Of a stretch of DNA of 64,000 bases, positions 48,601 through 60,419 are shown piece after piece. Both the position numbers and the translations under genes were made by a program. Each line of letters opens with the position of its first letter. The first letter of the stretch is position 1. The DNA is from Impatiens glandulifera (lineage: Eukaryota > Streptophyta > Magnoliopsida > Ericales > Balsaminaceae), in contig NC_061862.1 in assembly GCF_907164915.1 (NCBI RefSeq), positions 60,017,068 through 60,081,067 of the forward strand, written 5' to 3'. Below the pieces are notes generated by a model. The model was given only the letters and a program-made list of their open reading frames with translations. It was not told where the DNA came from and searched no databases.

Positions 48601-49156
48601 AAAATATTAATTGATGTTCTAAACTTAAATCCATTAAAGCAACATTAAAATAGCCCATATATCATTTGAAAAAAGTCCATACAAAATTCACAATACCATT
48701 AAATTAGCCCAATTATAAATTTATTAAATTTAACTTGAAATTATAAATAATTTATTTAATAAATAATTTTATTATATTATTTATTTAAAAAAATATTTAT
48801 TTTATTTAATAGAGTATTAATTCTATTTAATTAATTTAATATTAATAATGACTTTATATTTAATTAACTCAAAATATTAATAAATTTTAGGTTTGAGATA
48901 AAAATAAGTATATAACTTGATTTTAAAAAATAATAGTCTATATAATTACAAAATAAAATTTAAAATAAAAATTATAAAATATTAAAACAAAATTTTATCT
49001 AATTATTTACTTATAAATTTTTTTAAAGGAATAATAAAATAAGGGTTGTTAAAGATATTGAAAGGTTGGCAAAAATATTTTTTTTCTGACTTTTGCCAAC
49101 CCTTAATATGGGTTGGCAATTATGTGTCACCCAAAGCCTATTTTGTTGTAGTGACT

Positions 49157-50537
49157 CATTGTCCACCCCATTGTCCCATTGTTCTTTGAAGGTTGAGCTA
49201 TATGATTTTCTTAAAGATTCATCGTCAAATCATCAAGCCGAGAGAGGACTTTCAAGAAAGATTTTTTTTTTTTTTTGATGAATTCTCACTGGATACTCCA
49301 CAAAATCAGTTGTGGTTTGTTTTAATAGTTTCATTGAGATTTAGGGAAGGAATGAGAAGAATGAGAGAGAAAGAGAAAAATGGAGTCTAGAAGAATTCTC
49401 CAGTGTAGAGTTGAAAAACTTCAAGAATATGGGCTTTTTATTTGGATTGTTATAGTTTGTGAGGTTGATTATAGAGTGTCTATAGGACTTAGTGAAGCAT
49501 TGTGAATCACTTGTGAGCTGTTAATCTTGTAATTGAAAATTATAAAAAACTGATTTGGACATAATTTTTAAATTTTTTATATTGTTGTTCCTGGCTTGAA
49601 TTGATGATCTAAATTTGTTCTGAGTACTTAATTGATCAATTACTCAACACTTATAAACAATCTAAATTGACAAAACCAAAAAGGTATAGGTATAATTCTT
49701 ATATGCATTTAATTAAGTTTGAAATATCTTTCGGTCTTGTTTGAAATTATTTCTTGTACATTTTTTAAATTGTTTAGTGTACATTTATTTTTATTTGAAT
49801 TTACACTTTCATTTGTGTTGAAAATAATTTAGCACAAATTCCTTCCATAGGTTGTATATTCATTTTTATTTTTATTTTGCTAAGTTCTAGGAAACCTTTT
49901 ACCTTTATCTTTAGATGACTTCTTCAACTCCATTCTTAAATGACGATGTATCTGATCTGTTCCATTTCCAGATAACAATGTTGAAGACTAAGACGACGAT
50001 GAAGTTGTTGATCATTTGTCTCCTATATATTTAAAAATTGTGTGTTTGTGTTTTTTATTTCAAATCATCTCAATCATTAAAGAATATTGAGATTGAATGA
50101 GAGAAATATGTATGATAATTATATAGTTAAAATATAATTATATGATAGAGATTACGAAATATGATATCGTAATACAAAACATACAATGTGTCTTTAATCG
50201 ATTGTCCAAACATTATTTACACCAAAAAGGCGGCTATCTCTTTAGTAATAATGAATTGAAGTGAGTGAATATAATTTGATTTGAATACAAAATGAGTTTG
50301 TTAATCGAAATAAACTCTAACTCAAATCTAAGAAACACAACCTTGTTGAAATTTTATGCGGTTGATGATTTTAAATTAATTATCAAGTGGATTGAAATTT
50401 CGACCATAGAATAAGAGTTGTTTATACTCGGAATTAGGTTCTTAATTTTGTACGGCTTGAAAGAGCCTAATTATTTCGAACAAAAATAAATATACAAAAA
50501 CCAATTTTTAACAAAAGTAAATGTACATACGATTTCA

Positions 50538-50611
<74 letters not shown>

Positions 50612-51757
50612 CAAAGTTAGTTAAATCTTTCCGGAGCATTATACCTATTACCCCAATTGAAAACCCTCAATTTCAACCTCAATAAAAACAAATTCAAAAT
50701 CATATTTTCGTTCTTGGCTTGATAATTGATTTGTTGTGATTGATCTCAATGCTTTAATATATAGTTTAGAGTTTTAAATTATGTTTTCAAATGTTCATTT
50801 GATTTGGGCTTTAATTGACATGTTTAAATGGTGCAAAAAGAATTCTCTAATAGTGTTTTGGTCATTTATGGTCAATTCTTAAGATTGAGGACAATTGTTG
50901 AAATGTTAGAAATCATTAAATTAGGCAAAGTTTGGCACATAATTGTGATCTAACCATAACTTTAATTGATTTAAATTGTGAGAGGCTTTAAATAACACTA
51001 TGTTTTCTACAAATTCTTGTCTATTATCATTTTTCCAAATTCGAAATATAAACAATTCTTTCAAATGGTTACAAGAAAATATGTTAGAGCTAAAAATTGG
51101 TTTTGGTTATTTGTTGACATTTTGGAATTAGATTGTCAACTAATTTCAAATTTAATTGCTCTAATATTTTATGATGACATAAATGACTTATATATCTACA
51201 ACATTATGCAAACTCTTTTACTTTTATCCATTTTAAGTTTAAGGAGGACTTATGGAGTCAACATAGAACAATTATTAAATTGGAGAATTCTTAAATCTTT
51301 ATGTTGCATTTCGGTAAATCAATGATTGTGATTTGGTTTTTCTACAATTGAGCTGAAATTTTGTCATATACAATTAGTATTTATCCAATGATTTTTACTC
51401 TAAATATGACTCATAAAGCTCACAAATTAAGTCTGAAAATTTGGAAAATGAACAACATTTGATTGCATAATTTTTAGAATATTCCTAACAAATTGGTTAT
51501 TACTCCAAATGACTTGTTTTTTAACAAAATAAAATAAAAGTAATTAACACTCTAATATACAAATGATTTACTATTGTCATTTTTCCAAATTTGGTACCTA
51601 AACTGCCCAGATGCTTATTTTAAAACGGTCATAAAAATGCAATCAAATGAAAGTAAATAAGCAAAGAAAGAAGATTTTTTTTAAAGCCTTCATTGTTTAT
51701 TTGATTTTGAGATTTTAGAATTACACGTAATTGAGAATATTTGTATTTTTTACTAGG
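49157..51757. other. AT-rich intergenic DNA
   Basis: No gene is recognised. A 102-codon frame at 51017-51325 has no family resemblance and ordinary AT-rich composition, so I treat it as chance. A long (AT)n run is listed separately. Confidence 0.5.
50542..50609. repeat. (AT)n microsatellite
   Basis: Uninterrupted AT run of about 68 bp. Confidence 0.95.
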
Positions 51758-51762
51758 TATCT

Positions 51763-51952
51763 TTTTAAAAATATGTAATATATTAGTTATATTTATTAGT
51801 CAGTTCATAGATAAACTCAATAGTTAAGAAGCTGAAAAGGTTTGTGTCTAATGGCTAATTATTAATTGCCTATTAATAGTCTCTTTTTGTAATTTCAAGA
51901 TAACCTCTTTGCTACAATAATAACAAGATCTCTTTGTATTCTCTTTTCTACA
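51763..51952 (+). repeat. Copia 5' LTR
   Basis: 190-bp sequence ending TCTACA that matches the reassembled 3' LTR (55867-55886 plus 58380-58544) with a handful of substitutions and short deletions. Confidence 0.93.
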
Positions 51953-51966
51953 TGGTATCAGAGCAC
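51953..51966 (+). other. Copia primer-binding site
   Basis: TGGTATCAGAGCAC follows the 5' LTR directly and matches the usual initiator-Met-tRNA 3' end complement. Confidence 0.9.
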
Positions 51967-52303
51967 GGTTGATCCGGCTCAATCTAATCTATTGAAAATC
52001 TGATCTTAGATCTTCTTTTTTCACCAAGCTCAAGTGACTCTCTAGATCTTTTGTTTTCCTCTTTCTTCATTCGATTGAAGAGGACTAGATCTTCTATTTT
52101 CATCAAGCCCAAGTGGCTCTCTAAATCTTTTGTTTTTCTCTTTCTTCATCGGATTGGAGAGGAACAATAATATAATCTCGCCAGACTCTGATTCTCTTCA
52201 TAACTGTCTATTATTCTCATATTATTTTTTCTATTTTCTCTAAGCCCAAGTGGTTATCTAAATCTTTTTTTCTCTTTTTCATCGATTTGGATAGGAGCAG
52301 CAA

Positions 52304-55300
52304 TGGCCACCGGAAATGGTCAAAGAGAATTTCTCGCCAAAGAAAACGGAAAAGACAGTATAATGAGAAACTGCAATCTGATTGGGTCAAATGAATAAAA
52401 TGGCTTCTAACGTTTTTAACGTGGAGGAGAGTTTCTCAGATTGGGCTCTCCCTTCAAACAAGCAAATCCAAGCTGAAGGGAATATTCCAAAGCCTAATCA
52501 TAATAAAATACATGGTGTGGATCCAAACAACTTAAAACTTTTTCTCCAATTCTTTGAATTCATGAAAACCTGACAAGAAAAGTCCACTAATCAAGTGGAC
52601 CCAGGTATTTCTGCGCATTCTTCTAATTTCAATTCCGTTTCAAACTATTGGATTGTTGATTCCGACGCCACAGATCACATGACTAAAAATAAAGAATTTT
52701 TTGAAAATTTAAATTTGGAAAAACTCAATCAAAATGTTAAAGTAGCTAATAATTCTAGTATTCCCATTCATGGAATTGGATCAATTAAACTTTTCTCAAA
52801 ACAGCTTGATAATGTCTTGTATGTTCCTGAATTATCACCAAATTTAATCTCGGTTAGTAAAATCACAAAGGACCTTAATTGTTTAGTTATTTTTTCTGAC
52901 GTTGATGTTGTTTTTCAAGAAAGGTCGACCGGGATCACGATTGGTATAGGAAGACTTGAAAATAACCTTTACATTATTAAACTTTCTAGTTATGCTTTAC
53001 AATCCAAGAATAATTCTGATTTTCTATGGCATCGTCGTTTAGGACATCCATCAAAGCATGTGCTTAAAAAATTATTTCAATCGAAGTTTGATTTTTTAGA
53101 TTGTGATGTATGTCATTTTGCTAAACAAGCCAGACTTCCGTTTCACAATTAAAATAGTATATCTAAAGCTCCTTTTGAGTTAATTCATTCTGATGTTTGG
53201 GGTCCAGCACCTACTACTTCTTATAATAATTTTAAATATTATGTTTCATTCATAGATAATTTTTCAAGAGCCACCTGGATTTATTTGCTACACGATAAAT
53301 CAGAAGTATTTTCAAAATTTTTAGATTTCGTTTCTTTTATTGAAAACCAATTTCAAGCTTCAATAAAATTATTTAGAACTGACAATGGTACTGAATATAT
53401 CAATAAAAAATTTTCATCTTTTCTCAAAACAAAGGTATAATACATCAAACCTCTTGTGTCCATACCCCGGCCCAGAATGGTACAGCGGAAAGGAAAAATC
53501 GTCATCTTCTTGAGGTTACTCGCTCTCTATTATTTCAATCTAATGTTCCAAAAAGATTTTGGTCTGATGCTTTACTTACTGCTACTCATCTCATTAATCG
53601 TATTCCTAGCAGCATTCTTAATAATTTGAGTCCTTTAGAAAAATTAAAAAACAAGAAAAGTGACCTTAATCATCTCCGCGTCTTCGGTTGTGTATGTTAT
53701 GTGCATATAAACCATATTGATAAATTAAGTCCTCAATCAGTTAAAACTATTTTTCTTGGTTATTCGACTACCCAAAAGGGATATAAATGTTATGATCCTA
53801 TTTCTAAAAAACTATATATTTCTCGTAATGTTATCTTTAATGAAGATGAATTTTATTACAAAAATAAGGAGGATAATAATGATGATCTCAATGAGTTTAG
53901 TTGGCAAGATCATGTATTGCCCATGGATATGAATTGTTCTTGCAGAATATATTTTCTGACAGTGATTCAAATACTTCTCAAAATAAAGAAGCAGAAAAAG
54001 GGACATCATGTGATATCCCACAAGAAGAAAGTCACAATGATTCGGTCACAAATAATGACTATGAAACTCAAAGTGACATTCCAGACACTACTCATGAGAC
54101 ACTAAGTGCACCTTCAGGGGAGAAGGTAACAATGGATCTATATCCGGAGACATTTCAGAAACAACTACAAGGGATGACAATGTTCGAAGGTCCTCAAGGG
54201 TTGTTCAACCATCGAAAAAGCTTAAAGGTTATCATCTTTATTCGGTAAAGTATCCTATTCAAAAATACTTATCATATGAAAATGTATCTAATGAATATCA
54301 TGCTTTTATCACATCTGTTGATAAAATAGAGCCAAAAACATTTCAAGAAGCTAAGTCTAGCCCTACTTGGTGTGTTGCCATGCATAACGAATTAGAGGCT
54401 CTAGAAAAGAATAATACATGGACACTTGTCCCTCTTCCTAAAGGTAAGAAAGTGGTTGGTTGTAAATGGATATACAAAATCAAGTATGATAGCTTAGGAA
54501 AAATCGAAAGATATAAAGCCCGACTTGTTGCCAAAGGATACACCCAAACTTATGGATTAGACTATGAGGAAACCTTCGCACCTGTAGCAAAAATAAACAC
54601 GGTAAGGATATTATTATTTGTTGCTGCAAATCAAAATTGGGATTTACATCAAATGGATGTAAAAAATGCTTTTCTTCAAGGCGATCTGCAAGAAGAAGTA
54701 TATATGTCTATCCCACAAGGATATAAGGAAAATCTTAACTCAAAATCTGTTTGTAAGTTGAATAAAGATATTTATGGACTCAAGCAATCTCCAAGGGTAT
54801 GGTATTCTAAACTTAGTAACGCTCTTGTTCATCATAACTTTCGAAAAAGCTCTGCTAATTCTTCTCTTTTTATTAAAACTACTGTCAATACTACTACTAT
54901 TGTACTTGTGTATGCGGATGATATTATAGTAACAGGCAATAACTCAAGTGATATCCTCAAGGTTAAAAAGTATCTACAGGAGCAGTTTGATATTAAAGAT
55001 CTTGGCACTCTCAAGTATTTTCTTGGGATAGAAATTGCTCATACTAAGAAAAGTTTGTTTCTTTCTCAAAGAAAATATGTCTTGGACTTATTAAAAGAAA
55101 CTGGTAAGCTTGCTGCAAAACCCGCAAAAACTCCCATTGAAACAACTACTAAATTAAATACTGAAGAAGGTACACCTCTTTATGACATTAGTATGTATCA
55201 AAGACTTGTAGGTAAACTTATCTACCTAACAGTTACTCGTCCCGTTATAACCTTTGCAATTAGCAATGTAAGTCAATTCATGCATGCTCCAAAAACTTCA

Positions 55301-55889
55301 CACCTTTCAGCTGTTTACAGGATTTTACATTATCTTAAAGCTACTCCTGGAGTAGGCATATGGATGAAGCGAAACAACCGCATTGACGTCATTGGTTATA
55401 CTGATGCTGATTGGGCAGGCAGCTTTGATAGAAAGTCCACTACCGGCTTTTGTACATTTGTTGGAGGAAATCTAGTGACGTGGAGAAGTAAGAAGCAAAA
55501 TATTGTTTCCCGTTCAAGCCGAAGCTGAATATCGTGCTATGGCGGCTACTACTGGAGAACTCATTTGGATTAAATATATTCTCAAAGACTTGGGAGTTGA
55601 GCTCAAGACCATAAAAATATATTGCGACAATAATGCTGCTAGATATATTGCATCAAATCCAGTATTTCATGAGCGCACCAAGCACATTGAAGTTGATTGT
55701 CACTTTGTTCGTGAGAAAGTTCAATCTGGTGAAATTGAAACCCCCTTTGTACCTAGCAAAGATCAACTTGCTGATATTTTCACGAAGGCTCTAGATAAAA
55801 GAAATTTTGATAACATCATCGATAAGTTAGGAATAATCAATCTCTTTACTCCTGACTTGAGGGGAGTGTTAAAAATATGTCATATATGA
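52304..55889 (+). pseudogene. Copia gag-pol polyprotein, broken
   Basis: A gag start at 52304 (MATGNGQREFLAKENGKDS) is soon lost, so most of gag is missing. The protease region near 52650 reads WIVDSDATDHMT, where the catalytic Asp-Ser-Gly has become Asp-Ser-Asp. GAG-pre-integrase and HHCC follow (LWHRRLGHPSKHV, CDVCHFAKQ). A stop sits at 53150. Integrase core pieces are SDVWGP, LFRTDNGTEY and, after a one-base shift near 53420, NGTAERKNRHLLEV. RT (54380-55100) is open and has DVKNAFLQGDLQEEVYM and VYADDIIV. RNase H follows (TDADWAGSFDRKSTTGF), with another frameshift near 55507 and then HIEVDCHFVREKV. The element cannot encode its own enzymes. Confidence 0.93.
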
Positions 55890-56165
55890 TACAAGGGAAA
55901 ATGATATTAGGGTTAAATATAGTGGCGGGAATAAAATGGCAGTTATAATATAGTAGTATAAATAGAACAGTTAGTTGTTAAGAATAGTTAAGAAATGATT
56001 TACTTGAAAATTCTTGTTAGAATTTCTCTCTCTCATCCCCATTGTATTCACCCTAGCAGTTAGGGTTTTATCTTCTTCCTTAAGTCTTCACTACTCATCT
56101 CAATATAATTCTTCTGCTCTTTTATGTTCAAGATTTATACCTAATTCTACGTATAAGGTATAACA
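55887..56165 (+). repeat. 5' LTR of the gag-only element
   Basis: 279 bp, TG..CA ends. Its TATA candidate is AGTATAAATAG near 55952-55962. It nearly equals the 3' LTR. Confidence 0.95.
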
Positions 56166-56882
56166 CTAGTATCAGAGCTCGTTCTTGGCAAAATGGTGTG
56201 AACTATGAGGTTATAGCTGAAGCAAATTTGGATTTGAGTCAATTTCTTTATCCGTTGCTAAGAAACAGTTCACAAAGGAAATCGGCAAGAGTAAAAGCAC
56301 ATAGTTGCGAATCGAAACTAGAGACTTGGATTATTATTGAAGAAAGATCGAAGTTCCTTATAAGGAAGGAAAGCTAGTCGGACGTGCGGAGTTGCCGACA
56401 TTGTCGGAGAAAAAGGAGTTTGCAGAAGGATTTGGAACTGGATTTAACAACGTCCAATGATTTAAGAACTGTTCCAGCGGTTTCTAATTTCGCGACTGAT
56501 TGTGATTTTGTTCGCCGAAGACGGACTGATTTTGATTTTGTTCATCGTAGCGGAAGAATGAATCCATACATCTAGGTATTGCATCAGGTAAGATAAAGCA
56601 GTACGAGTCACCTTTCAATCCCCTGGTTAATTTGATGATAAGAATCTCTCTTCAAGTCACCTTTCAATTCCCTGGTTAATTTGATGATAAGAATCTCTGA
56701 AGAGAGAGAAAGTAGGATCCCTGGTTAATTGATAAGTATCTGATAAGTATCTTTGAGGAGAGAGAGAAGTTGGACTTGCAAGAAGAACGGTAGCAACCGA
56801 CTATATAGATTTTACTTTTCACTGCTCCTTAATTATATTTAAGCTGAATTAAATTTTTGGTCTTAAAAGGAAAATTTGGTCA

Positions 56883-57298
56883 AATTTGAAAATGAATTTC
56901 CCAAATTCTTTGGAGAAGATGTCGAAAAGGTCGAAGACTGGATTTACGAGTCAGAAAGATTTTTTCGGGTTAATGATACGTTTGAAGAAGACAAGGTACA
57001 TCTTGCGACAACTCAAATGAGGTAAAAGGCACTACGATGGCTTAGGGAACATGTGGTCATGAAAACTCTAAGCAAAGGATTGACGTGGAGGGAGCTGAAA
57101 CAACTATTGCGACGTGAGTTTGGGTCATGTGCAAAGGACGATTCCCAACATATACAAAAGAAAGTGCAGTCAGAACCGTGGGAGTTAATCGCGGAACAGT
57201 GTCGACAAATAACCAACTTGTTAAAATCATGGAGGATCGCTGGCGAAATAAAAAGGCAGAATCAAAAGGCTGATAAAGAAATAACAAGGCAAAGGTGA
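56883..57298 (+). pseudogene. Gag domain of the gag-only element, with one stop
   Basis: The translation contains FPKFFGEDVEKVEDWIYESE, then RFFRVNDTFEEDKVHLATTQ. After a TAA near 57023-57025 it continues LRWLREHV, LTWRELKQLLRREFG. This matches the capsid part of the Ty3/gypsy gag family (Retrotrans_gag): D/E-W, a hydrophobic helix, then TW-x2-(L/F)K-x3-x-FG. Gag builds the virus-like particle that packages element RNA. The single stop suggests recent loss of function or stop readthrough. Confidence 0.75.
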
Positions 57299-57340
57299 AA
57301 AAATGGTCGGAAAAAACTGATCTTCGAATCCGATGAGTTA

Positions 57341-58162
57341 TTGGAAGATTATGATCAACATGTAGAAGATGTGGGACAATCGACGCCTTCCCTATTGATA
57401 CAGTCGGCTCCAAACAAAAATGAAACCCCTTTTGATGACGATTGTTCTAAAGTGGAAGACATGCCTTCTCTCGACGACTTTTGTTATGAAAAAGAAATGG
57501 AGACTCCACGCACTACTGATACAAAACACGACAATCTCAATCTTGATGAAGAAATTTATGATAATTCATGTTCTTCGTTTATTCATTTGCAAGTCTCCCT
57601 AGTGTACGATGACCGAGAGAAGACGAAAGAAACCTACGTTGAAAAGGATGATCATTATCGGGGTGACTTGGGAGAAGCTGAAATTGAAGGACTATTTGAA
57701 GATATTCTGGGTCTTGAAGATAGAATGTTAACTTTTGATCCCATTTCTCAAGCATACTTAGTGCCAAGTTCTAACTGTGTCCAGATTTTGTGGTTCGAGA
57801 AACCGCAAAATTTTGGGTCTTGCTTTCAGAAGATTTTTTGGCATAAAACATGGATGAGATGCAAATATTTATTATGGTTTGAAGAACCACCTGATGCAGA
57901 GTTTTGTAATTGTTGTTATGAGCTACAATCGATAAATCTTGTGGGACAGTTTGTATGGTTTGAAGAACCACCCGATAGTCTAAAGAAACAATTTCGGCTA
58001 TTCATATGGTTCGAAGAGCCGCCAGATGTTTTAGAGTTTCAACGGAACCTTCAACTATTGTCGTTCGCGGACGAACGAAGTGAAGGAGAGGGCAATGATA
58101 CAAGGGAAAATGATATTAGGGTTAAATATAGTGGCGGGAATAAAATGGCAGTTATAATGTAG
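57341..58162 (+). CDS. Unassigned ORF with four WFE(E/K)P repeats in the gag-only element
   Basis: A 273-codon open frame runs into the 3' LTR, so its last ~22 residues are LTR-encoded. The first half is acidic and low-complexity (e.g. DDDCSKVEDMPSLDDF). The second half holds four repeats: LWFEKPQ, LWFEEPPD, VWFEEPPD and IWFEEPPD, about 25-45 residues apart and some flanked by cysteines. I do not recognise a domain. Similar tryptophan/proline repeats could be protein-binding motifs. Its survival as an open frame, next to a gag that has a stop, is notable. A start further upstream in frame is possible. Confidence 0.5.
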   Translation: MEDYDQHVEDVGQSTPSLLIQSAPNKNETPFDDDCSKVEDMPSLDDFCYEKEMETPRTTDTKHDNLNLDEEIYDNSCSSFIHLQVSLVYDDREKTKETYVEKDDHYRGDLGEAEIEGLFEDILGLEDRMLTFDPISQAYLVPSSNCVQILWFEKPQNFGSCFQKIFWHKTWMRCKYLLWFEEPPDAEFCNCCYELQSINLVGQFVWFEEPPDSLKKQFRLFIWFEEPPDVLEFQRNLQLLSFADERSEGEGNDTRENDIRVKYSGGNKMAVIM

Positions 58163-58374
58163 TAGTATAAATAGAACAGTTAGTTGTTAAGAATAGTTAA
58201 GAAATGATTTACTTGAAAATTCTTGTTAGAATTTCTCTCTCTCATCCCCATTGTATTCACCCTAGCAGTTAGGGTTTTATCTTTTTCCTTAAGTCTTCAC
58301 TACTCATCTCAATATAATTCTTCTGCTCTTTTATGTTCAAAATTTATACCTAATTCTAGGTATAAGGTATAACA
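58096..58374 (+). repeat. 3' LTR of the gag-only element
   Basis: 279 bp, nearly identical to the 5' LTR, starting TGATACAAGG and ending TATAACA. Confidence 0.95.
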
Positions 58375-58379
58375 ATATA

Positions 58380-58544
58380 TTAGTTATATTTATTAGTCAG
58401 TTCATAGATAAACTCAATAGTTAAGAAGTTGAAAGGTTTGTGTCTAACGGCTAATTATTAATTGCCTATTAATAGTCTCTTTTTGTAATTACAAGATAAC
58501 ATCTTTGCTACAATAATAAATCTCTTTGTATTCTCTTTTCTACA
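58380..58544 (+). repeat. Copia 3' LTR, second part
   Basis: Continues the LTR interrupted at 55886 (after the ATATA duplication) and ends TCTACA, followed by the TATCT target duplication. Confidence 0.93.
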
Positions 58545-58549
58545 TATCT

Positions 58550-60419
58550 CCTTATTTATTCTCTTTTATTTCATACAAACCATAACTATAACGCCTAATA
58601 AGCGATGAATGCACGTTAAATGAGAACCTGATTTTTTTTTATCGTAACTTACATTATTCTCGAATCTTTAATGAGATGAGAATCCAAACGATTGGGCTTA
58701 ATATTATAAAAACTTTGAAAGAAAATGTAGTATTTCAGAAACGCAAGTAAAAAAAATTATTTTTTGGTTTGGTGTTTGATGACATTTCGGAAAATGTCCC
58801 GACCGTCTCTACTATAAATGTTTGGTCATTTTGTAAAAACACAATATTCTCATTTTATTTCATTCACATCTCAATATTTCTAAAGTTAGAAAATCTCACC
58901 AAGGTAGTCCAATGATAAAAGTCGGTTTAAGAGACCAAAATGTCATGGGTTCAATTCTATCTAAAAGCGTTTTGAGTTTAAGCGGGGATCATGACTGTGG
59001 GGTGTCATTCTAGTTCTCCTTTAATTAAAAAAAAATGAAGATAAATAAATATGGAGGTAACTAAAAGAATAAATATGGAGGTAACTAAAAGAAAAACAAT
59101 TATCCTAGTACCTGCAATCTCAAGATCAAAAAGTCAAGAAAATAAACTAAGACCTAAAGAAAATTAATTCATTTACTTCCTTTTAGTCCATTTTAAGCAG
59201 GTATTAGATTGTTTAACAATAATCTGGACAACTTCGAGGTCGAAGTGGAAAAATGATCTCATTCGTCAATGTGTAGATCAAATAGTTAATTGAACTCATG
59301 TTCAATTAATATTACAAGTCATTTGGAGCATAATTGATTTGTTATGAATTTTACAAAATAATGTCACCAAATGTTTTATTAGTTACCAGATTTTCAACCC
59401 TATTATGCAAGGATCATAAGTTATACTAGAGATAAAATCAATTTGAGAAATATAAATCAAATTGGTAGATATGTATGTCAGGCATGTTATGGACCAAAAC
59501 CAAATCCACAATCCATGATCTACTGAAATACAACAACAAAAATATAGGTCATATGTCATGTTTAGAGTTAGAATAGATGACAAAGAGCTAACACAATGTT
59601 ATAGATATTTAAGTCATCTAAATCATATTAATTGTTCAGAGCAATTGGAGTTTAAATTAATTCATAAGTGAATCTCCAAAAACGTCTACCAAATGATCAA
59701 AACTAGCTTTCATTCAAAACAAATTGACTTGTAACCTTCTATAGACACCTTTAAAGTCCAAAATTGGCGAAATGATAAATGCTAAGAAGTAGACAGACGC
59801 GAATTCAACAAAATTTCTAACAAAATCAGATGATAAGTGCAATAACAACGACCCAACAGACAAATTTGATCATGCTAAACAAATACAAAACTAACTTGAG
59901 AAAGAGAAATGAGACTCCAATGCTTAAAGTCTTGAGCAAGAAAAAACAAAACTTTTGAAAACTTTTTTTTTGGTATAGAGAAAGAGAATTAAAGACTTCA
60001 TTTGAAAACACTTGGAAACATTTATATTTCTATAACTCAATTCATATTTGAATCTAAAGTGGAAGTGAACTTATGTTTATTTTCTCAATTCATATTTGAA
60101 TCTAAGGTGGAAATGAACTTATGTTCATTTTCTTGTTCTCCCCATCAATTGTATCCAAGAGAAAAATTATTTTCAAAGGCAATTTTAGTATATGGACTTC
60201 CAAATAAGTGCTAGCAAATAGCAATAATACTCAAAACATACATGAAAAAGCTTCATATAGTGCCATAACAAAATCACTAACAAAACAACTAAACAAGTAT
60301 GTCAAAATGGTGAATAATGTCATGGACAACTCTTTCTTCATTGACTACTCAGTGAAAAAAAGTCTTTATCTTAATCGATTAGTTCCACATACATAGTAAC
60401 AATTGTTTCGAAAAAACTT
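58550..60419. other. Intergenic DNA downstream of the cyclophilin gene
   Basis: Contains the SINE-like copy at 58895-59035 and a 54-bp tandem duplication at about 60033-60140 (CAATTCATATTTGAATCTAA in both copies). The rest shows no recognised gene. The part nearest 60419 should include the 3' UTR of the minus-strand cyclophilin. Confidence 0.5.
58895..59035 (+). mobile_element. tRNA-related SINE-like copy B
   Basis: Better preserved partner of 11802-11911. It has an A-box-like GTAGTCCAATGATAAAAG, a B-box-like GGGTTCAATTC about 35 bases on, then GGGGATCATG, GGGGTGTCATTCTAGT and an A-rich end. Presence of the same ordered blocks at two distant sites supports a dispersed SINE family. Confidence 0.6.

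Larger units (their letters stand above)
44618..49153 (-). mobile_element. Pack-CACTA carrying two captured host genes
   Basis: The element starts CACTACAACAAAAAAG and ends, reversed, CACTACAACAAAATAG. ACT is duplicated on both sides (44615-44617 and 49154-49156). Subterminal repeats with AACGACGCTTATTTAAGCG (44740-44850) and TTGCCAACCCTTAA (near 44665 and 49091) support a CACTA assignment. I find no transposase domain. The interior holds intron-containing copies of an HR-like lesion-inducing gene and of the proteasome beta-7 subunit gene, both on the minus strand with the lesion-inducer upstream. This is a non-autonomous gene-capturing CACTA. Confidence 0.92.
55887..58374 (+). mobile_element. 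Gag-only (TR-GAG-like) LTR retrotransposon
   Basis: Two 279-bp LTRs (55887-56165 and 58096-58374), both TGATACAAGG..TATAACA, differ at about four positions. ATATA is duplicated on both sides (55882-55886 and 58375-58379). A TATCAGAGC-type primer-binding site follows the 5' LTR and a purine tract (AGTGAAGGAGAGGGCA) precedes the 3' LTR. The inside carries a Retrotrans_gag-like region and an unusual second ORF but no protease, RT or integrase. It sits inside the 3' LTR of the Copia element, so it is the younger of the two. Confidence 0.95.
51763..58544 (+). mobile_element. Ty1/Copia LTR retrotransposon with a nested element
   Basis: The 5' LTR is 51763-51952. The 3' LTR begins at 55867, right after a purine tract (GAGGGGAG), is split by a nested insertion at 55887-58374, and resumes to 58544. 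The flanking TATCT is duplicated (51758-51762 and 58545-58549). The primer-binding site TGGTATCAGAGC starts at 51953, directly after the 5' LTR. The first two bases of the 5' LTR are TT instead of TG. Internal domains run protease, integrase, RT, RNase H (Copia order). Most of gag is deleted, and there are several frameshifts. Confidence 0.95.

Noticed and set aside
49193..49390. Open frame ending in MRRMREKEKNGV after a poly-T run
   Set aside because: Low-complexity sequence next to the CACTA end with no supporting exon or homology.
51017..51325. 102-codon open frame on the plus strand
   Set aside because: AT-biased composition, no recognisable motif, no splice or promoter context. It is likely chance, though I cannot rule out a small gene.
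53812..54248. Open frames on both strands in the integrase-RT linker of the Copia element
   Set aside because: The minus-strand frame is a shadow, and the plus-strand frames are the variable linker of the same broken polyprotein.
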